Origin: Henriciella aquimarina | GTDB lineage: Bacteria; Pseudomonadota; Alphaproteobacteria; Caulobacterales; Hyphomonadaceae | Length of the DNA stretch: 64,000 nt | Assembly (NCBI RefSeq): GCF_002088975.1 | Contig: NZ_NCST01000012.1 | Location: forward strand, 1 to 64,000 | Direction of reading: 5' to 3' | In this document: in pieces, positions 1-8,602 of the stretch | Layout of the letters: each line of letters begins with the position of its first letter | How positions within the stretch are numbered: position 1 is the first letter of the stretch | Translations under genes and position numbers: made by a program | Notes under the pieces: model-generated | The model's input: the letters and a program-made list of their open reading frames with translations, nothing else | The model's database searches: none | What the model was told of the DNA's origin: nothing

Positions 1-912
1 AAATTCCGGCAATTCATCAAGGAAGAGCACGCCGTGATGGGCAAGCGAGACCTCTCCCGGCCGCGCCTTCATGCCGCCGCCGACAAGGGCCGGCATGGAA
101 GCCGAATGGTGCGGGGCCCGGAACGGCCGCTGGCGCGAGAGCTGCCCGCGCTCCAGCAGGCCCGCGACCGACTGGATCTGCGAGACTTCCAGCAGTTCAT
201 TGGCCGAAAGTGGCGGCAACAGGCCCGGCAGGCGCTGGGCGAGCATCGACTTGCCCGAGCCGGGCGGCCCGCAAAAGAGGAGGTTGTGGCCACCGGCGGC
301 GGCGATTTCGAGAACGCGCTTGGCCCCGTCCTGGCCTTTCACATCGGCAAGGTCCGGCCCGGTGCCGGGCGTGGCCAGCTCTCCGGCGACGGGGGGCGGC
401 AGGCTCTGGCGCCCGGCAAAGTGGTTGATCATCGCAATCAGGCTCGGCGCGGCAATGGCGCCTTCCCCGGCCCAGGCGGCTTCGGAGCCGCAGATCTCCG
501 GACAGATAAGGCGCAGATCCATCGCAATGGCTGCCATGGCCGCGGGCAGGACGCCGAGCGTCTGGCTGAGGCTGCCATCCAGCGACAGCTCTCCGATCGC
601 GGCATGGCCGTCGAGCGCATCGGGGGCGATGACACCCATGGCCGCCAGGATGGCGAGCGCGATGGCAAGGTCGTAATGGCTGCCTTCCTTGGGCAGGTCG
701 GCGGGCGCCAGATTGACGGTGATGTGTTTCGGCGGCAGCGCCAGGCCGATGGCGGCAAAGGCGGCGCGCACGCGTTCGCGGCTTTCGCCGACCGCCTTGT
801 CAGGCAGGCCGACAATGGTGAAATAGGGATTCCCGGACGTGATCTGCACCTGCACGTCGACAGGTTTTGCCTCGATGCCTTCAAAGGCGAATGTCGTGAT
901 CCTGGACACCAT
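1..912 (-). CDS. comM: YifB/ComM family Mg-chelatase-like AAA+ ATPase (partial, 3' end outside window)
   Basis: Translating the minus strand from the ATG at 912 gives 304 in-frame residues that run off the left edge. The start ([15 protein letters not shown]) and the [20 protein letters not shown] stretch are characteristic of the YifB/ComM family. These are hexameric AAA+ helicases that, in naturally transformable bacteria, promote branch migration during integration of incoming DNA. The N-terminal ChlI-like domain covers roughly residues 15-135. The Walker A motif GPPGSGKS lies near residues 215-222, and the Walker B region ([10 protein letters not shown]) is the last thing visible. About 200 C-terminal residues are missing. 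It lies 84 bp downstream of a small lipoprotein gene on the same strand, with gshB before that. Transformation competence is not shown by this window. Confidence 0.93.
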   Translation of the reverse strand, partial: MVSRITTFAFEGIEAKPVDVQVQITSGNPYFTIVGLPDKAVGESRERVRAAFAAIGLALPPKHITVNLAPADLPKEGSHYDLAIALAILAAMGVIAPDALDGHAAIGELSLDGSLSQTLGVLPAAMAAIAMDLRLICPEICGSEAAWAGEGAIAAPSLIAMINHFAGRQSLPPPVAGELATPGTGPDLADVKGQDGAKRVLEIAAAGGHNLLFCGPPGSGKSMLAQRLPGLLPPLSANELLEVSQIQSVAGLLERGQLSRQRPFRAPHHSASMPALVGGGMKARPGEVSLAHHGVLFLDELPEF

Positions 913-995
913 GCCCCACACCCCCGTCTTCATGACAGGGCGTAGCACACGTTCCGGAACAAATAAAGAACGTTTTCTATTTCAGGGCAATCGGC

Positions 996-1376
996 TCAGT
1001 CGAGCCGGATGATGTCGTCGTCCGGCTCTTCCGCCGGCGCGTCAGGTCCGGCCGGGCCCGGCTGCAGGTTCGGGGTGTTGATTTCCGGCACATCCGACAG
1101 CGCATTGTCGCGAACGGCGCCTTCCGGAAGACGCGGACCGGTAGGCTGGGCGGTGGCGGAACCGGGTGTGCGCAGATTGAACTCGCCCGTGCCTGGCGAA
1201 CTGGTCGTCTGCGAGCTGGAGCCCGGATAGCGCAGATTGAACTGTGGCGTTTCCGACTGGGCCGTCTCTGTCGAGGCCCCGGCTTGGCCGGCGTCAGCCG
1301 GCGACTTCTCGGAACAGGCGACCCCTGCCATGGAGATTGCGAGGATCGATGCGAAGGTTGCGGCTCTCATATTCAT
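996..1376 (-). CDS. Small putative lipoprotein with a repeated FNLR-x-PGS motif
   Basis: This 126-residue protein is read from the ATG at 1376. The open frame extends 75 bp further upstream into gshB, but the residues after this ATG form a lipoprotein signal (MNMRAATFASILAISMAGVAC, lipobox cysteine near 21) and an AGGGG ribosome site precedes it. The mature part is low-complexity, rich in Gly, Ser, Thr, Pro and acidic residues, and ends in a DDDIIRLD tail. It contains two copies of FNLRxPGS about 20 residues apart. I do not recognise a family. It starts 22 bp after gshB and probably shares its transcript. Confidence 0.6.
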   Translation of the reverse strand: MNMRAATFASILAISMAGVACSEKSPADAGQAGASTETAQSETPQFNLRYPGSSSQTTSSPGTGEFNLRTPGSATAQPTGPRLPEGAVRDNALSDVPEINTPNLQPGPAGPDAPAEEPDDDIIRLD

Positions 1377-1398
1377 ACCCCTAAAAGTGCGCCTGATC

Positions 1399-2349
1399 TC
1401 AGGACTTGGCAACCATCCGTTGCACTGTTTTCCAGAAGATGGCCGCAGCATCGATGTCTGTAAAGCGCTTCAGCTCCTGGATTCCGGTCGGTGAGGTCAC
1501 GTTCACTTCGGTCAGTTTGTCGCCGATCACATCGATGCCGACGAAGATCTGGCCGCGGCGCCGGAGCTCCGGGCCGATGGCCTCGCAGATCCCCCGGTCG
1601 GTCTCGGTGAGCTCGACGGGTTCGGCCGTGCCGCCGGCATGCAGGTTGGAGCGGGTCTCGCCCTTCTTGGGGCGGCGGTTGATGGCGCCGACAGGCTCGC
1701 CATCGACGAGGATGATGCGCTTGTCGCCATTGCTGACGGCCTTCAGGAAAGCTTGCGCGATGAGGGGCTCGCGGGTCTGTTCGAGGAACATTTCCATCAG
1801 CGAGCCGAAATTGGAATCGTCTTCCTTCATGCGGAAGACGCCGGCCCCGCCATTTCCGTAGAGCGGCTTGATGATGATGTCCTTGTGGCGGTCGCGGAAG
1901 TCGAGAATGGCCTGGATGTCGCGCGAGATGAGCGTGTTGGGAATGATTTCCGGAAAGAGCAGGGGGAACAGTTTTTCCGGGCCGGAGCGCACGAATTCCG
2001 GGTCGTTGAGCACCAGCGTGCGGCCCTTGAGCAGCTCCAGCAGGTGGCAGGCGGTGATATAGGCCATGTCGAAGGGCGGGTCCTGGCGCATCAGGACGAC
2101 ATCGACATCCTCGGCGAGGTCCAGCACCGTTTCCTCGCCCATAATGCCCGGCTGGTCCTTCACACGCTGCACCCTGGCCGGCCGCGCCCGCGCGAGCAGG
2201 CGGCCGGTATCGAAGCTCAGATGCTTCGGTTCATAGACCCACAGCGTGTGCCCCATCTCCTGCGCGCTTTCGGCCAGCGCAAAGGTGGTGTCGGCATTGA
2301 TGTCGACGGATTCGAGCGGATCCATCTGGATGGCGATGCGCAGGCTCAT
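1399..2349 (-). CDS. gshB: Glutathione synthetase
   Basis: The 316-residue product matches the ATP-grasp glutathione synthetase of proteobacteria in length and motifs. It joins glycine to gamma-glutamylcysteine in the cytoplasm, the second step of glutathione synthesis. The N-terminal GSH-S domain covers about 1-120. The ATP-grasp part shows IIKPLYGNGGAGVFR and the C-terminal signature EVNVTSPTGIQE. The ATG at 2349 is preceded by AGGGAGCC. Several predicted glutathione users lie in the same window (YghU, S-formylglutathione hydrolase and two GST-fold proteins), so the pathway is probably important in this organism. Confidence 0.96.
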   Translation of the reverse strand: MSLRIAIQMDPLESVDINADTTFALAESAQEMGHTLWVYEPKHLSFDTGRLLARARPARVQRVKDQPGIMGEETVLDLAEDVDVVLMRQDPPFDMAYITACHLLELLKGRTLVLNDPEFVRSGPEKLFPLLFPEIIPNTLISRDIQAILDFRDRHKDIIIKPLYGNGGAGVFRMKEDDSNFGSLMEMFLEQTREPLIAQAFLKAVSNGDKRIILVDGEPVGAINRRPKKGETRSNLHAGGTAEPVELTETDRGICEAIGPELRRRGQIFVGIDVIGDKLTEVNVTSPTGIQELKRFTDIDAAAIFWKTVQRMVAKS

Positions 2350-2541
2350 AGTGGCTCCCTGTGACAGATGCCGCGTTATATGAGGGGTTTTGCCCGGCTT
2401 GATAAGACTCGCTTTTCAAGACGCACAGACGGGCGGACCTTCAAGGACGTGAGGGCGGTATGGTGATGGCTCCCGACTTGGCCTAGAGTAGTTGAGTTTC
2501 AGACGCATATGTTCGCGCGCCGCCGAAGAAGGAGCCTTGCC

Positions 2542-3399
2542 ATGACCCGCATCCTTGCCGCCCTGAGCGGGCTCGCCCTTGTCGCGGCGTGCCAGACCCC
2601 GGCCGGGCAGGAGGCTGCATCCGGTCCGGGAGATGCCGGCACGACAGACACCAGCCCGGCCGCCCCGGGCCCGACGGGCGGGACAGCTGCGACAGGGTCG
2701 GTAGAGGCTGCCGACGAACTCAAATCGATGCGCGTGATCGGCTCGCTCGTCTATCGCCAGCGTATCGCCCTGCCGGTCGATGCGACGGCCACGATCTCGC
2801 TCTATGAAGCGGGCCTGCCCTATCGGGTGACCGAGCCGGTCGCCAGCCAGCAATTCGCGCTGAATGGCCGGCAGGTGCCGATCCCGTTCGAAATCGAACT
2901 GGGCTCGGGGCTGGACCTCAAGACGGGCCGGCTGCTGATGCAGGCCAGGATCGCGGATGCTTCGGGCAAGGTGCTGTGGGAGAGCGAGGACACCGAAATC
3001 GCCTTCAGCCTCGGTCTGACGGATCTCGGCGCCGTGACCCTGAAGCCGTCACAGGTGGCCATGGTCGATGTGCCGGACCTGACCGGGCAGGAATGGATGG
3101 TCCAGAGCGTGAATGGCGAAGCGATCGTCAGCCCGCCGCCGGCGACCATCAATTTCGGCGAGGACGGCCATATCAGCGGCAATGCCTCCTGCAATGCCTA
3201 TACGGGCAGTTACAAGGTCAATGCCGGCAAGCTGACGGTCGCGCCGCTGGCGCTGACGCGCAAGGCGTGCGTGCCGCCGCTCATGCAGCAGGAACAGGCG
3301 CTGATCGCCGTGCTTGAAAAAGCGTCCTTCATGCGGCTCACCGCCGGAGGCGAACTCATCCTGGAAGACGGCGAGGGCGGGGTGCTGACCGCGCGCTGA
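2542..3399 (+). CDS. META domain lipoprotein with a YbaY-like domain
   Basis: The open frame begins at 2509, but the ATG at 2542 has GAAGGAG seven bases upstream and opens a clean lipoprotein signal (MTRILAALSGLALVAAC), giving 285 residues. After a Gly/Ala/Thr-rich linker, residues about 60-165 resemble the YbaY/lipoprotein pilotin-like beta domain (RQRIALPVDATATISLYE). The last hundred residues form a META/HslJ domain (GNASCNAYTGSY, RKACVPP). HslJ-type domains occur in envelope stress and heat-shock lipoproteins; the biochemical role is unknown. It is transcribed alone, convergent with the BON-domain gene. Confidence 0.8.
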   Translation: MTRILAALSGLALVAACQTPAGQEAASGPGDAGTTDTSPAAPGPTGGTAATGSVEAADELKSMRVIGSLVYRQRIALPVDATATISLYEAGLPYRVTEPVASQQFALNGRQVPIPFEIELGSGLDLKTGRLLMQARIADASGKVLWESEDTEIAFSLGLTDLGAVTLKPSQVAMVDVPDLTGQEWMVQSVNGEAIVSPPPATINFGEDGHISGNASCNAYTGSYKVNAGKLTVAPLALTRKACVPPLMQQEQALIAVLEKASFMRLTAGGELILEDGEGGVLTAR

Positions 3400-3409
3400 G
3401 GCTCAGGCC

Positions 3410-4066
3410 CTAATTGGTGGCCGGAGAGCCGCCCATCAATTCGTCATTGCCGCGGCTGGCATTGGACGCATCGTATTGCGCCGGCATGTCGCGCACGCGA
3501 ACATAAGAGACGACACGCTGCACGCCGCCCACCTTGCTGGCGCGTTCGGCGGCTTCCTTCAGCTCGCCATTGGTCCGGGCGATGCCCATCAGATAGACGA
3601 CGCCGTCATAGGTCTCGATATTGTAGTTGATGCTTTTGACATCGCGCGAGGCGACGAGCGAGGCGCGCACACGCGCCGTGATCAGCTCGTCGGAAGCGTT
3701 GGCGAAGAACCCGCCCGGCTGTTCGATCTTGATCTCGTTGGCAACGTCCTGCGTGCGCGTCGAGCTCCAGGCGACATCCTCGGCATGCACGCGCATTTCG
3801 GGGCTGGCTACGCGGCCCGACAGCAGGACGAGCCCGCCGGACACTTCGACGTCCACCTCGCCATAGCCTTTTTCGCTCAGCAGCTTGGTCTTGATCTCGT
3901 TGGAGGCGGTCGCATCGTCGACGGCGCCGCCCAGGCTGCGGTCCTGCACGCTGGCAACGCCGACTGCCGCCCCGGTGCCGACGGCGGCGGCGACGCACCC
4001 GCCTGCAAACAGCGGGGCCGACAGGGCGATGGCGAGAAAGAGGGATCTGGTCATGGCCATACTCAT
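3410..4066 (-). CDS. BON-domain outer-membrane lipoprotein (DolP/YraP-like)
   Basis: The protein has 218 residues with a signal ending at a lipobox (FAGGC, cysteine near 24) and a short Gly/Ala-rich stretch typical of YraP/OsmY relatives. Two BON domains follow, about residues 55-120 (NEIKTKLLSEKGYGEVDVEV, LLSGRVAS) and 125-195 (ITARVRASLVASRDVKS, VYLMGIA). E. coli DolP binds anionic phospholipids at the division site and supports outer-membrane integrity. The gene follows rsmI and yraN on the same strand at a 24-bp spacing. In E. coli yraP also sits beside yraL-yraM-yraN, which supports the DolP-like call. Orthology is inferred. Confidence 0.82.
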   Translation of the reverse strand: MSMAMTRSLFLAIALSAPLFAGGCVAAAVGTGAAVGVASVQDRSLGGAVDDATASNEIKTKLLSEKGYGEVDVEVSGGLVLLSGRVASPEMRVHAEDVAWSSTRTQDVANEIKIEQPGGFFANASDELITARVRASLVASRDVKSINYNIETYDGVVYLMGIARTNGELKEAAERASKVGGVQRVVSYVRVRDMPAQYDASNASRGNDELMGGSPATN

Positions 4067-4090
4067 ATCAATCTATCAGGAACTTGGCGT

Positions 4091-4480
4091 CTAAATTCCT
4101 GTTGAGGCGAAATCTGGGCGCCATGTGTCGCGCAGGTGAATCGGCAGATGGTGTGGCACAATCATCACAAGGTCGAAGCGCCAGTCCAGCCCCGAAAGGC
4201 TGCTGCGGCTGGCCATCCAGGTTTCGGCTGTCCTGTTGATGCGCCGCCAGGCAGACGGGCGTACGGCGGTCTCGGCTTCCAGCCGGCTGGCGCGCTGCTT
4301 CACCTCGACAAAGGCGACCAGATTGCCGCGCCGCGCGACCAGGTCGATCTCGCCGGAGGAGAGGCGCACCCGGCGGGCGAGGATGCGGTAGCCCTTCAGC
4401 TGCAGCCAGAGGGCGGCCAGCTGCTCGGCACGCCGCCCGCGGGTTTCGGCGCGCTTGCGGTCGCGCCGGGCCCTAGCCAT
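4091..4480 (-). CDS. yraN: UPF0102 family protein YraN (endonuclease-like)
   Basis: This 129-residue basic protein carries the YraN pattern: RRAEQLAALWLQLKGYRIL, then a nuclease-like core GEIDLVARRGNLVAFVEVKQR (E..D...E.K). The fold is that of Holliday-junction-resolvase-like nucleases, but no activity is firmly established for the family. The ATG at 4480 overlaps the end of rsmI by eight bases, so translation is probably coupled. The pairing with rsmI is widely conserved. Confidence 0.93.
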   Translation of the reverse strand: MARARRDRKRAETRGRRAEQLAALWLQLKGYRILARRVRLSSGEIDLVARRGNLVAFVEVKQRASRLEAETAVRPSAWRRINRTAETWMASRSSLSGLDWRFDLVMIVPHHLPIHLRDTWRPDFASTGI

Positions 4481-5399
4481 TGTCCTTCAGCGTCAGGGCG
4501 CGCTGATAGGCGTCGCGTTTCGACAGGCCGAACCGGTCTGCCACAAGGGTCGCCGCCTTTTTGGTGGGGTGGTCCGCCATGGCTTCGAGGAGCGCGGCAT
4601 CGATATCGGCCGCGTCGACGGTTTCTGCGACGGGCGGGCCGATCAGGATGACGATTTCGCCCTTGGGCGCGCCTTCTTTCGCGTAATGGTCTGCCAGCTC
4701 GCCCAGTGGAGCGCGGCGGGTCTCCTCGAACAGCTTGGTCAGCTCGCGGGCGACGGCGGCCTCCCGGTTGGCGCCAAGCACGTCGGCAAGGTCGGCCAGG
4801 CATTGGGCGAGCCGCGAGCCGCCCTCATAGAAGACGAGCGTGGCCGGGACCGATTTCAGCGTCTCGGCCTCTTTCTTTCGCTGGCCGGATTTCGGCGGCA
4901 GGAAGCCGCAGAACATGAACCGGTCGCTCGGCAGGCCGGAGGCGACAAGCCCGGCCAGCACTGCAGACGCCCCCGGCACGGGGATGACGCGGATGCCGGC
5001 ATCGAGCGCTTCGCGCGCCAGCTTCCAGCCCGGATCGGACACGAGCGGCGTGCCGGCATCCGAGATCAGCGCGATGGTCGCCCCGCCTGAAAGCTTTTCC
5101 AGGAGGTCCGGGCGGCGCTCTGCCCCATTATGGTCATGGTACGCACTCAGTTTTGCACGGATGCCATGGGCATCTAGAAGCTTGCGGGCGACACGCGTGT
5201 CTTCGGCGAGAACCTCGTCGGCGCCAGCCAGCGTGTCGAGCGCCCGCAGGGTGATATCGCGGAGATTGCCGATCGGTGTCGCGACAAGATGAAGGCCGGG
5301 CTCCAGGCGGTGTTTGCCGTGTTGCTTGGCCCCGTCAGCGGCACTAGTCTCGCCTGCAGAGCGAGTCTCGGCGTGAATGGAAGGATCTTTTGATGACAT
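4473..5399 (-). CDS. rsmI: 16S rRNA (cytidine(1402)-2'-O)-methyltransferase RsmI
   Basis: RsmI adds the 2'-O-methyl group to C1402 in the decoding centre of 16S rRNA, using SAM. The family signatures are clear: LHLVATPIGNLRDITLRAL, EDTRVARKLL and LISDAGTPLVSDPG. A C-terminal helix-turn-helix follows (KKAATLVADRFGLSKRDAY). The frame is open to a GTG at 5408, and I prefer the ATG at 5399 (308 residues). Either choice leaves an N-terminal tail of about 35 residues absent from E. coli RsmI. Either choice also makes the gene overlap the start codon of the divergent LpoA-like gene (ATG at 5393). No ATG, GTG or TTG within the tail would remove the overlap. Confidence 0.94.
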   Translation of the reverse strand: MSSKDPSIHAETRSAGETSAADGAKQHGKHRLEPGLHLVATPIGNLRDITLRALDTLAGADEVLAEDTRVARKLLDAHGIRAKLSAYHDHNGAERRPDLLEKLSGGATIALISDAGTPLVSDPGWKLAREALDAGIRVIPVPGASAVLAGLVASGLPSDRFMFCGFLPPKSGQRKKEAETLKSVPATLVFYEGGSRLAQCLADLADVLGANREAAVARELTKLFEETRRAPLGELADHYAKEGAPKGEIVILIGPPVAETVDAADIDAALLEAMADHPTKKAATLVADRFGLSKRDAYQRALTLKDNG

Positions 5400-6709
5400 C
5401 TCGGGCACAATCGCGCTTCACGGGCCTCGCGCCAAGCCTTGTTTTCGCAGCTTTCATTACGCTGGCCGGTTGCGCCAGCGGCCCGAGCCAGCCGCCGGCG
5501 CCGATTTCCAGCGGCAAGCCGCGTGTCGAGCCGGGCCCGCAACAGGCCGAGACCGAGCCGGAAGAACCCGGAAGCCTGCATGCCGAGCGCCTCGATGTGG
5601 ATGCGCGGGGCATGCCCCTGCCGCTGCCGGGCAAGTTCACCCCGGCCTTCCTGGAAGGCGAGAAGCTGGTGCGTGCGGGCGTGCTTTTGCCCTTCTCGCA
5701 CCCGAATGCCGCCGTTCGCGCCGAGGCCGAAGGCATGCTGGCAGGCATCGAGATGGCCCTGTTCGATCATGCCGGCGACGATTTCGTCCTGCTGCCCAAG
5801 GACACGGCCGGTTCGCGCAGCGCGACGGTCGAGGTCGCCGATCAGGCCGAGCGCGAAGGCGCGGACTTTTTCCTCGGCCCGCTCTTCGGTGAGAATATCG
5901 CCGCGTTGAATGAGGACCGCACCGTGGCCGGCCTGCCGGTCATCGGCTTCTCGAATGACCGGGATGTCGCCGGTGGCAATACCTGGCTTGCCTCGATCAC
6001 GCCGGAAGAGGAGGTCGCCTCGCTCGTCTCCTACGCCGTGTCGCAGGGCTATTACCAGTTTGCCTATTTCGGCCCGCAGAGCCCGCTCGGCCAGCGCATC
6101 GAGACCGCGCTGCAGTTCCAGGCGAGCCAGAACGGGGCTTCCGTCATCTCGTCGGCCTTCTATCCCGATGGCAGCGAGTCGCCGACCGAGGAAGCGAAAT
6201 ACCTCGCCCGCTCGATCAACAGTGCGTCCGGCTCGGGTGGGCCCGTGGCCGTGCTGATCCCGGAGCGCGGGACGCAGCTGCGCAAGGTCGCTCCGCTCCT
6301 GCCTTTCTACGGCACCGGGCGCAGCGCGAAGCTGATGGGCCTGTCGGGCTGGAACGATGCCGGTGTCTGGCGCGAGCCCTCGCTCAAGGGCGGCTGGTTC
6401 GTCGCGCCGCCCAAGGCCGATATCGAAGCCTTCGAGACGCGCTATCGCCGCATCTATGGCCGGGCGCCGAGCGGTCTGGCTGCGCAGGCCTATGATGCTG
6501 CCGCGCTCGCCATGCAGCTCTCGGCGGACGGCGCGCTGGACCGGCGCGAGATTACGTCCATGGACGGCTTTGTCGGCCTGAACGGGCTGTTCCGCTTCAC
6601 AACGGACGGCACCGCGCAACGGCGTCTGGCGATTTACGAAGTTTCGCCTGAGGAAGGCGCCGTCCAGATCAAGGATGCCGACAAGACCTTCCGCCCCGGC
6701 GTCGGCTGA
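5393..6709 (+). CDS. Penicillin-binding protein activator LpoA-like lipoprotein
   Basis: The 438-residue product begins with a lipoprotein signal (lipobox LAGC near residue 25). A Pro-rich linker follows, then from about residue 80 a type-1 periplasmic-binding fold (GVLLPFSHPNAAVRAEAEGM, FFLGPLFGENIAAL, LPVIGFSNDRDVAG). This is the LppC/LpoA (YraM) family; in gammaproteobacteria LpoA is anchored in the outer membrane and activates PBP1a. The N-terminal TPR domain of E. coli LpoA is missing, as in other alphaproteobacterial members. The ATG at 5393 follows GGAAGGA. The gene is divergent from rsmI with overlapping starts. Activator function is inferred from family and neighbourhood. Confidence 0.85.
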   Translation: MTSRAQSRFTGLAPSLVFAAFITLAGCASGPSQPPAPISSGKPRVEPGPQQAETEPEEPGSLHAERLDVDARGMPLPLPGKFTPAFLEGEKLVRAGVLLPFSHPNAAVRAEAEGMLAGIEMALFDHAGDDFVLLPKDTAGSRSATVEVADQAEREGADFFLGPLFGENIAALNEDRTVAGLPVIGFSNDRDVAGGNTWLASITPEEEVASLVSYAVSQGYYQFAYFGPQSPLGQRIETALQFQASQNGASVISSAFYPDGSESPTEEAKYLARSINSASGSGGPVAVLIPERGTQLRKVAPLLPFYGTGRSAKLMGLSGWNDAGVWREPSLKGGWFVAPPKADIEAFETRYRRIYGRAPSGLAAQAYDAAALAMQLSADGALDRREITSMDGFVGLNGLFRFTTDGTAQRRLAIYEVSPEEGAVQIKDADKTFRPGVG

Positions 6710-7120
6710 TCAGGCCTCGGCCTCGTCGCTTTCCGGCTCCGGCCGGCCCAGCAGACGGCGGGCCGCCTTGCGGTGGCGCTCGCGCACCTGCGAGCCGACA
6801 ATGGTCAGCGCCGTGGCCAGCACGGTGGCATCATCGCTGAAGCCGAACCCCACAATGATGTCGGGCACCGCGTCGGTCGGCAGGACAAAGTAGGCCAGTG
6901 CCCCGAACAGCACCGCCTTGGCCTTGCGCGGGGTCTCCGGATCGACGGCGGCATAATAGGCGGCGGCGAGATCGTCGGCGAAGGGGATACGGCCCGCGAC
7001 CCGCAGGAGCTTCGGCAGGAGCCGGCGGCGCGTGCGCTGCTCGTCCTTCTCGACGGCGAGCGGCAGATAGGTCGGCCAGCTCTCGCCATTCTCTATCACG
7101 ACTTCCCTTGGGTTACGCAT
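6710..7120 (-). CDS. DUF1232 (YkvA-family) membrane protein
   Basis: This 136-residue protein contains the DUF1232 core: a hydrophobic stretch followed by FGALAYFVLPTDAVPDIIVGFGFSDDATVL. The family motif Y-x-x-x-P-x-D-x-x-P-D is intact. The protein probably has one or two membrane-associated helices flanked by basic segments. The function of the family is not known. Its stop codon abuts the stop of the convergent LpoA-like gene with no spacer. Confidence 0.85.
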   Translation of the reverse strand: MRNPREVVIENGESWPTYLPLAVEKDEQRTRRRLLPKLLRVAGRIPFADDLAAAYYAAVDPETPRKAKAVLFGALAYFVLPTDAVPDIIVGFGFSDDATVLATALTIVGSQVRERHRKAARRLLGRPEPESDEAEA

Positions 7121-7187
7121 TGGCGGGCCTCTTCATACCCTTTAGATCGCTTTTACATATCGAATGTTCCATGGAGGATCTCAAGGA

Positions 7188-7967
7188 ATGAAACTCAATT
7201 CAGACATCAGTGCAGTCATTACTGGCGGGGCATCCGGCCTCGGCGCCGCAACCGCCACCCTCCTGGCCAGCCAGGGTGTGAAGGTCGCACTTTTCGATCT
7301 TAACGAAGAAAAAGGCGAAGCTTTGGCGAAAGAGCTCGGCGGTGTCTTCTGCAAGGTCAATGTGACGGACGAAGCCTCCGTCGATGCCGGGTTCGAGAAG
7401 GCGCGCGCCGCGATTGGCCAGGAGCGTATTCTCGTGAATTGCGCGGGCACCGGCAACGCCATCAAGACCGCGTCGCGCGACAAGGAATCCGGCGAGATCA
7501 AGCACTTCCCGATCGACAAGTTTAACCAGATTATCCAGATCAACCTGGTCGGCACCTTCATGTGCATCGCCAAGTCCGCTGCCGGCATGATGACGCTCGA
7601 CCCGATCGACGGTGAGCGCGGCGCGATGGTCAACACCGCCTCGGTCGCGGCTGAAGACGGCCAGATCGGCCAGGCTGCCTATTCCGCCTCCAAGGGCGGT
7701 GTCGTCGGCATGACGCTGCCGATCGCGCGCGACCTCTCGCGCGAGCTGATCCGTGTGAACACGATCCTGCCGGGCATCTTCAACACGCCGCTGCTGCAGG
7801 GCGCTCCGGACCATGTGAAGCAGGCGCTCGGTGCGCAGGTGCCGAACCCGGCCCGCCTCGGCAACCCGGAAGAGTATGCCTCGCTTGCCCGTGAGATGAT
7901 CACCAACGGGTATTTCAACGGCGAGGATGTCCGCCTCGACGGCGCGATCCGCATGGCACCGCGCTGA
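7188..7967 (+). CDS. SDR family dehydrogenase, 3-hydroxyacyl-CoA dehydrogenase type-2-like
   Basis: The 259-residue classical short-chain dehydrogenase has the nucleotide-binding TGGASGLGAAT, the NCAG segment and the YSASKGG catalytic Tyr/Lys pair. Its arrangement resembles 17-beta-HSD10/HADH2 (NSDISAVITGGASGLG; LPGIFNTPLL). A likely role is NAD-dependent oxidation of a 3-hydroxyacyl-CoA in fatty-acid or branched-chain breakdown; the substrate is not shown by sequence. An upstream ATG at 7164 is in frame, but the ATG at 7188 has GGAGGATCTCAAGGA in front and matches the family start. A strong terminator follows at 7991. Confidence 0.88.
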   Translation: MKLNSDISAVITGGASGLGAATATLLASQGVKVALFDLNEEKGEALAKELGGVFCKVNVTDEASVDAGFEKARAAIGQERILVNCAGTGNAIKTASRDKESGEIKHFPIDKFNQIIQINLVGTFMCIAKSAAGMMTLDPIDGERGAMVNTASVAAEDGQIGQAAYSASKGGVVGMTLPIARDLSRELIRVNTILPGIFNTPLLQGAPDHVKQALGAQVPNPARLGNPEEYASLAREMITNGYFNGEDVRLDGAIRMAPR

Positions 7968-7990
7968 GTCGCACCCCCTATCGAATATGG

Positions 7991-8022
7991 AAAAGCCCGC
8001 TCGGATCCGAGCGGGCTTTTTT
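7991..8022. terminator. Perfect 30-bp palindrome, bidirectional intrinsic terminator
   Basis: Bases 7991-8020 equal their own reverse complement (15-bp arms, GGATCC at the centre). They end in six T on the plus strand and four T on the minus strand. The element lies between convergent genes ending at 7967 (+) and 8051 (-), so it can serve both. Confidence 0.9.
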
Positions 8023-8050
8023 GTGTCTCGCGGTGGAGCGATCCGGCGCT

Positions 8051-8602
8051 TTAAGGCTTGGGCAGCTGGATCTGGCCTGCCAGGTTCATGAGAACCTCTT
8101 CGGCCGAGAAATAGGCCGGATCGTCCGGCTTCTCGCCCTTGCCCATGAGGATTTCAGCCGAGGCTTCGAACCGGGTCACTTCGCGATATTCCGACGGGCC
8201 GTCCCAGAAGGGATCGTAATAGCCATACCGGTCCCAATAGGAGGGATAGCCGAGCAGCCGGCCATGCGCGCCGTAATAGCGGTAATAGGGGCTGAAATGG
8301 GAATAGGTGCTGCCGACCGGCACGAAGCGGGAATCGGCATCGGTCGCGCGGCGGACCATGCGGAAATGGTCAAAGCCCTGCTGGCTGGTCAGCTCGGCCG
8401 CGCGGTAGAGCAGATAGGTCTCGACCGTCTGGCGGTCGGTCAGGCTGTTGCCCGAAAAGGTGATCATCCAGCGATTGTTCTCGATCTGCTGGTCGCTATA
8501 GCCGCGGTCGCTGTTCGTCGCCGGCTGATAGGGGGTGGCGGTCGCACAGGCACCCAGAAGTGCCAGCGCGGCCATTGCGGGGATGAGATATGTCTTGGTC
8601 AT
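8051..8602 (-). CDS. Lipoprotein of the Caulobacter CC0125/CC1285 type
   Basis: The 183-residue protein has a lipoprotein signal (MTKTYLIPAMAALALLGAC, cysteine 19). A conserved module follows (GYSDQQIENNRWMITFSGNS, then ETYLLYRAAELTSQQGFDHF). I recognise this as the alphaproteobacterial lipoprotein group named after Caulobacter CC0125 and CC1285. The middle is rich in Tyr/Pro/Gly (SHFSPYYRYYGAHGRLLGYP) and carries no obvious catalytic motif. Function is unknown; it is probably attached to the inner or outer membrane facing the periplasm. It shares the terminator at 7991-8022 with the SDR gene. Confidence 0.75.
   Translation of the reverse strand: MTKTYLIPAMAALALLGACATATPYQPATNSDRGYSDQQIENNRWMITFSGNSLTDRQTVETYLLYRAAELTSQQGFDHFRMVRRATDADSRFVPVGSTYSHFSPYYRYYGAHGRLLGYPSYWDRYGYYDPFWDGPSEYREVTRFEASAEILMGKGEKPDDPAYFSAEEVLMNLAGQIQLPKP

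Noticed and set aside
34-945. 303-residue plus-strand frame at the left edge
   Set aside because: Shadow of yifB/comM, which has Walker motifs on the minus strand.
5174-6619. 481-residue minus-strand frame
   Set aside because: Antisense to the LpoA-like gene and out of frame with rsmI.
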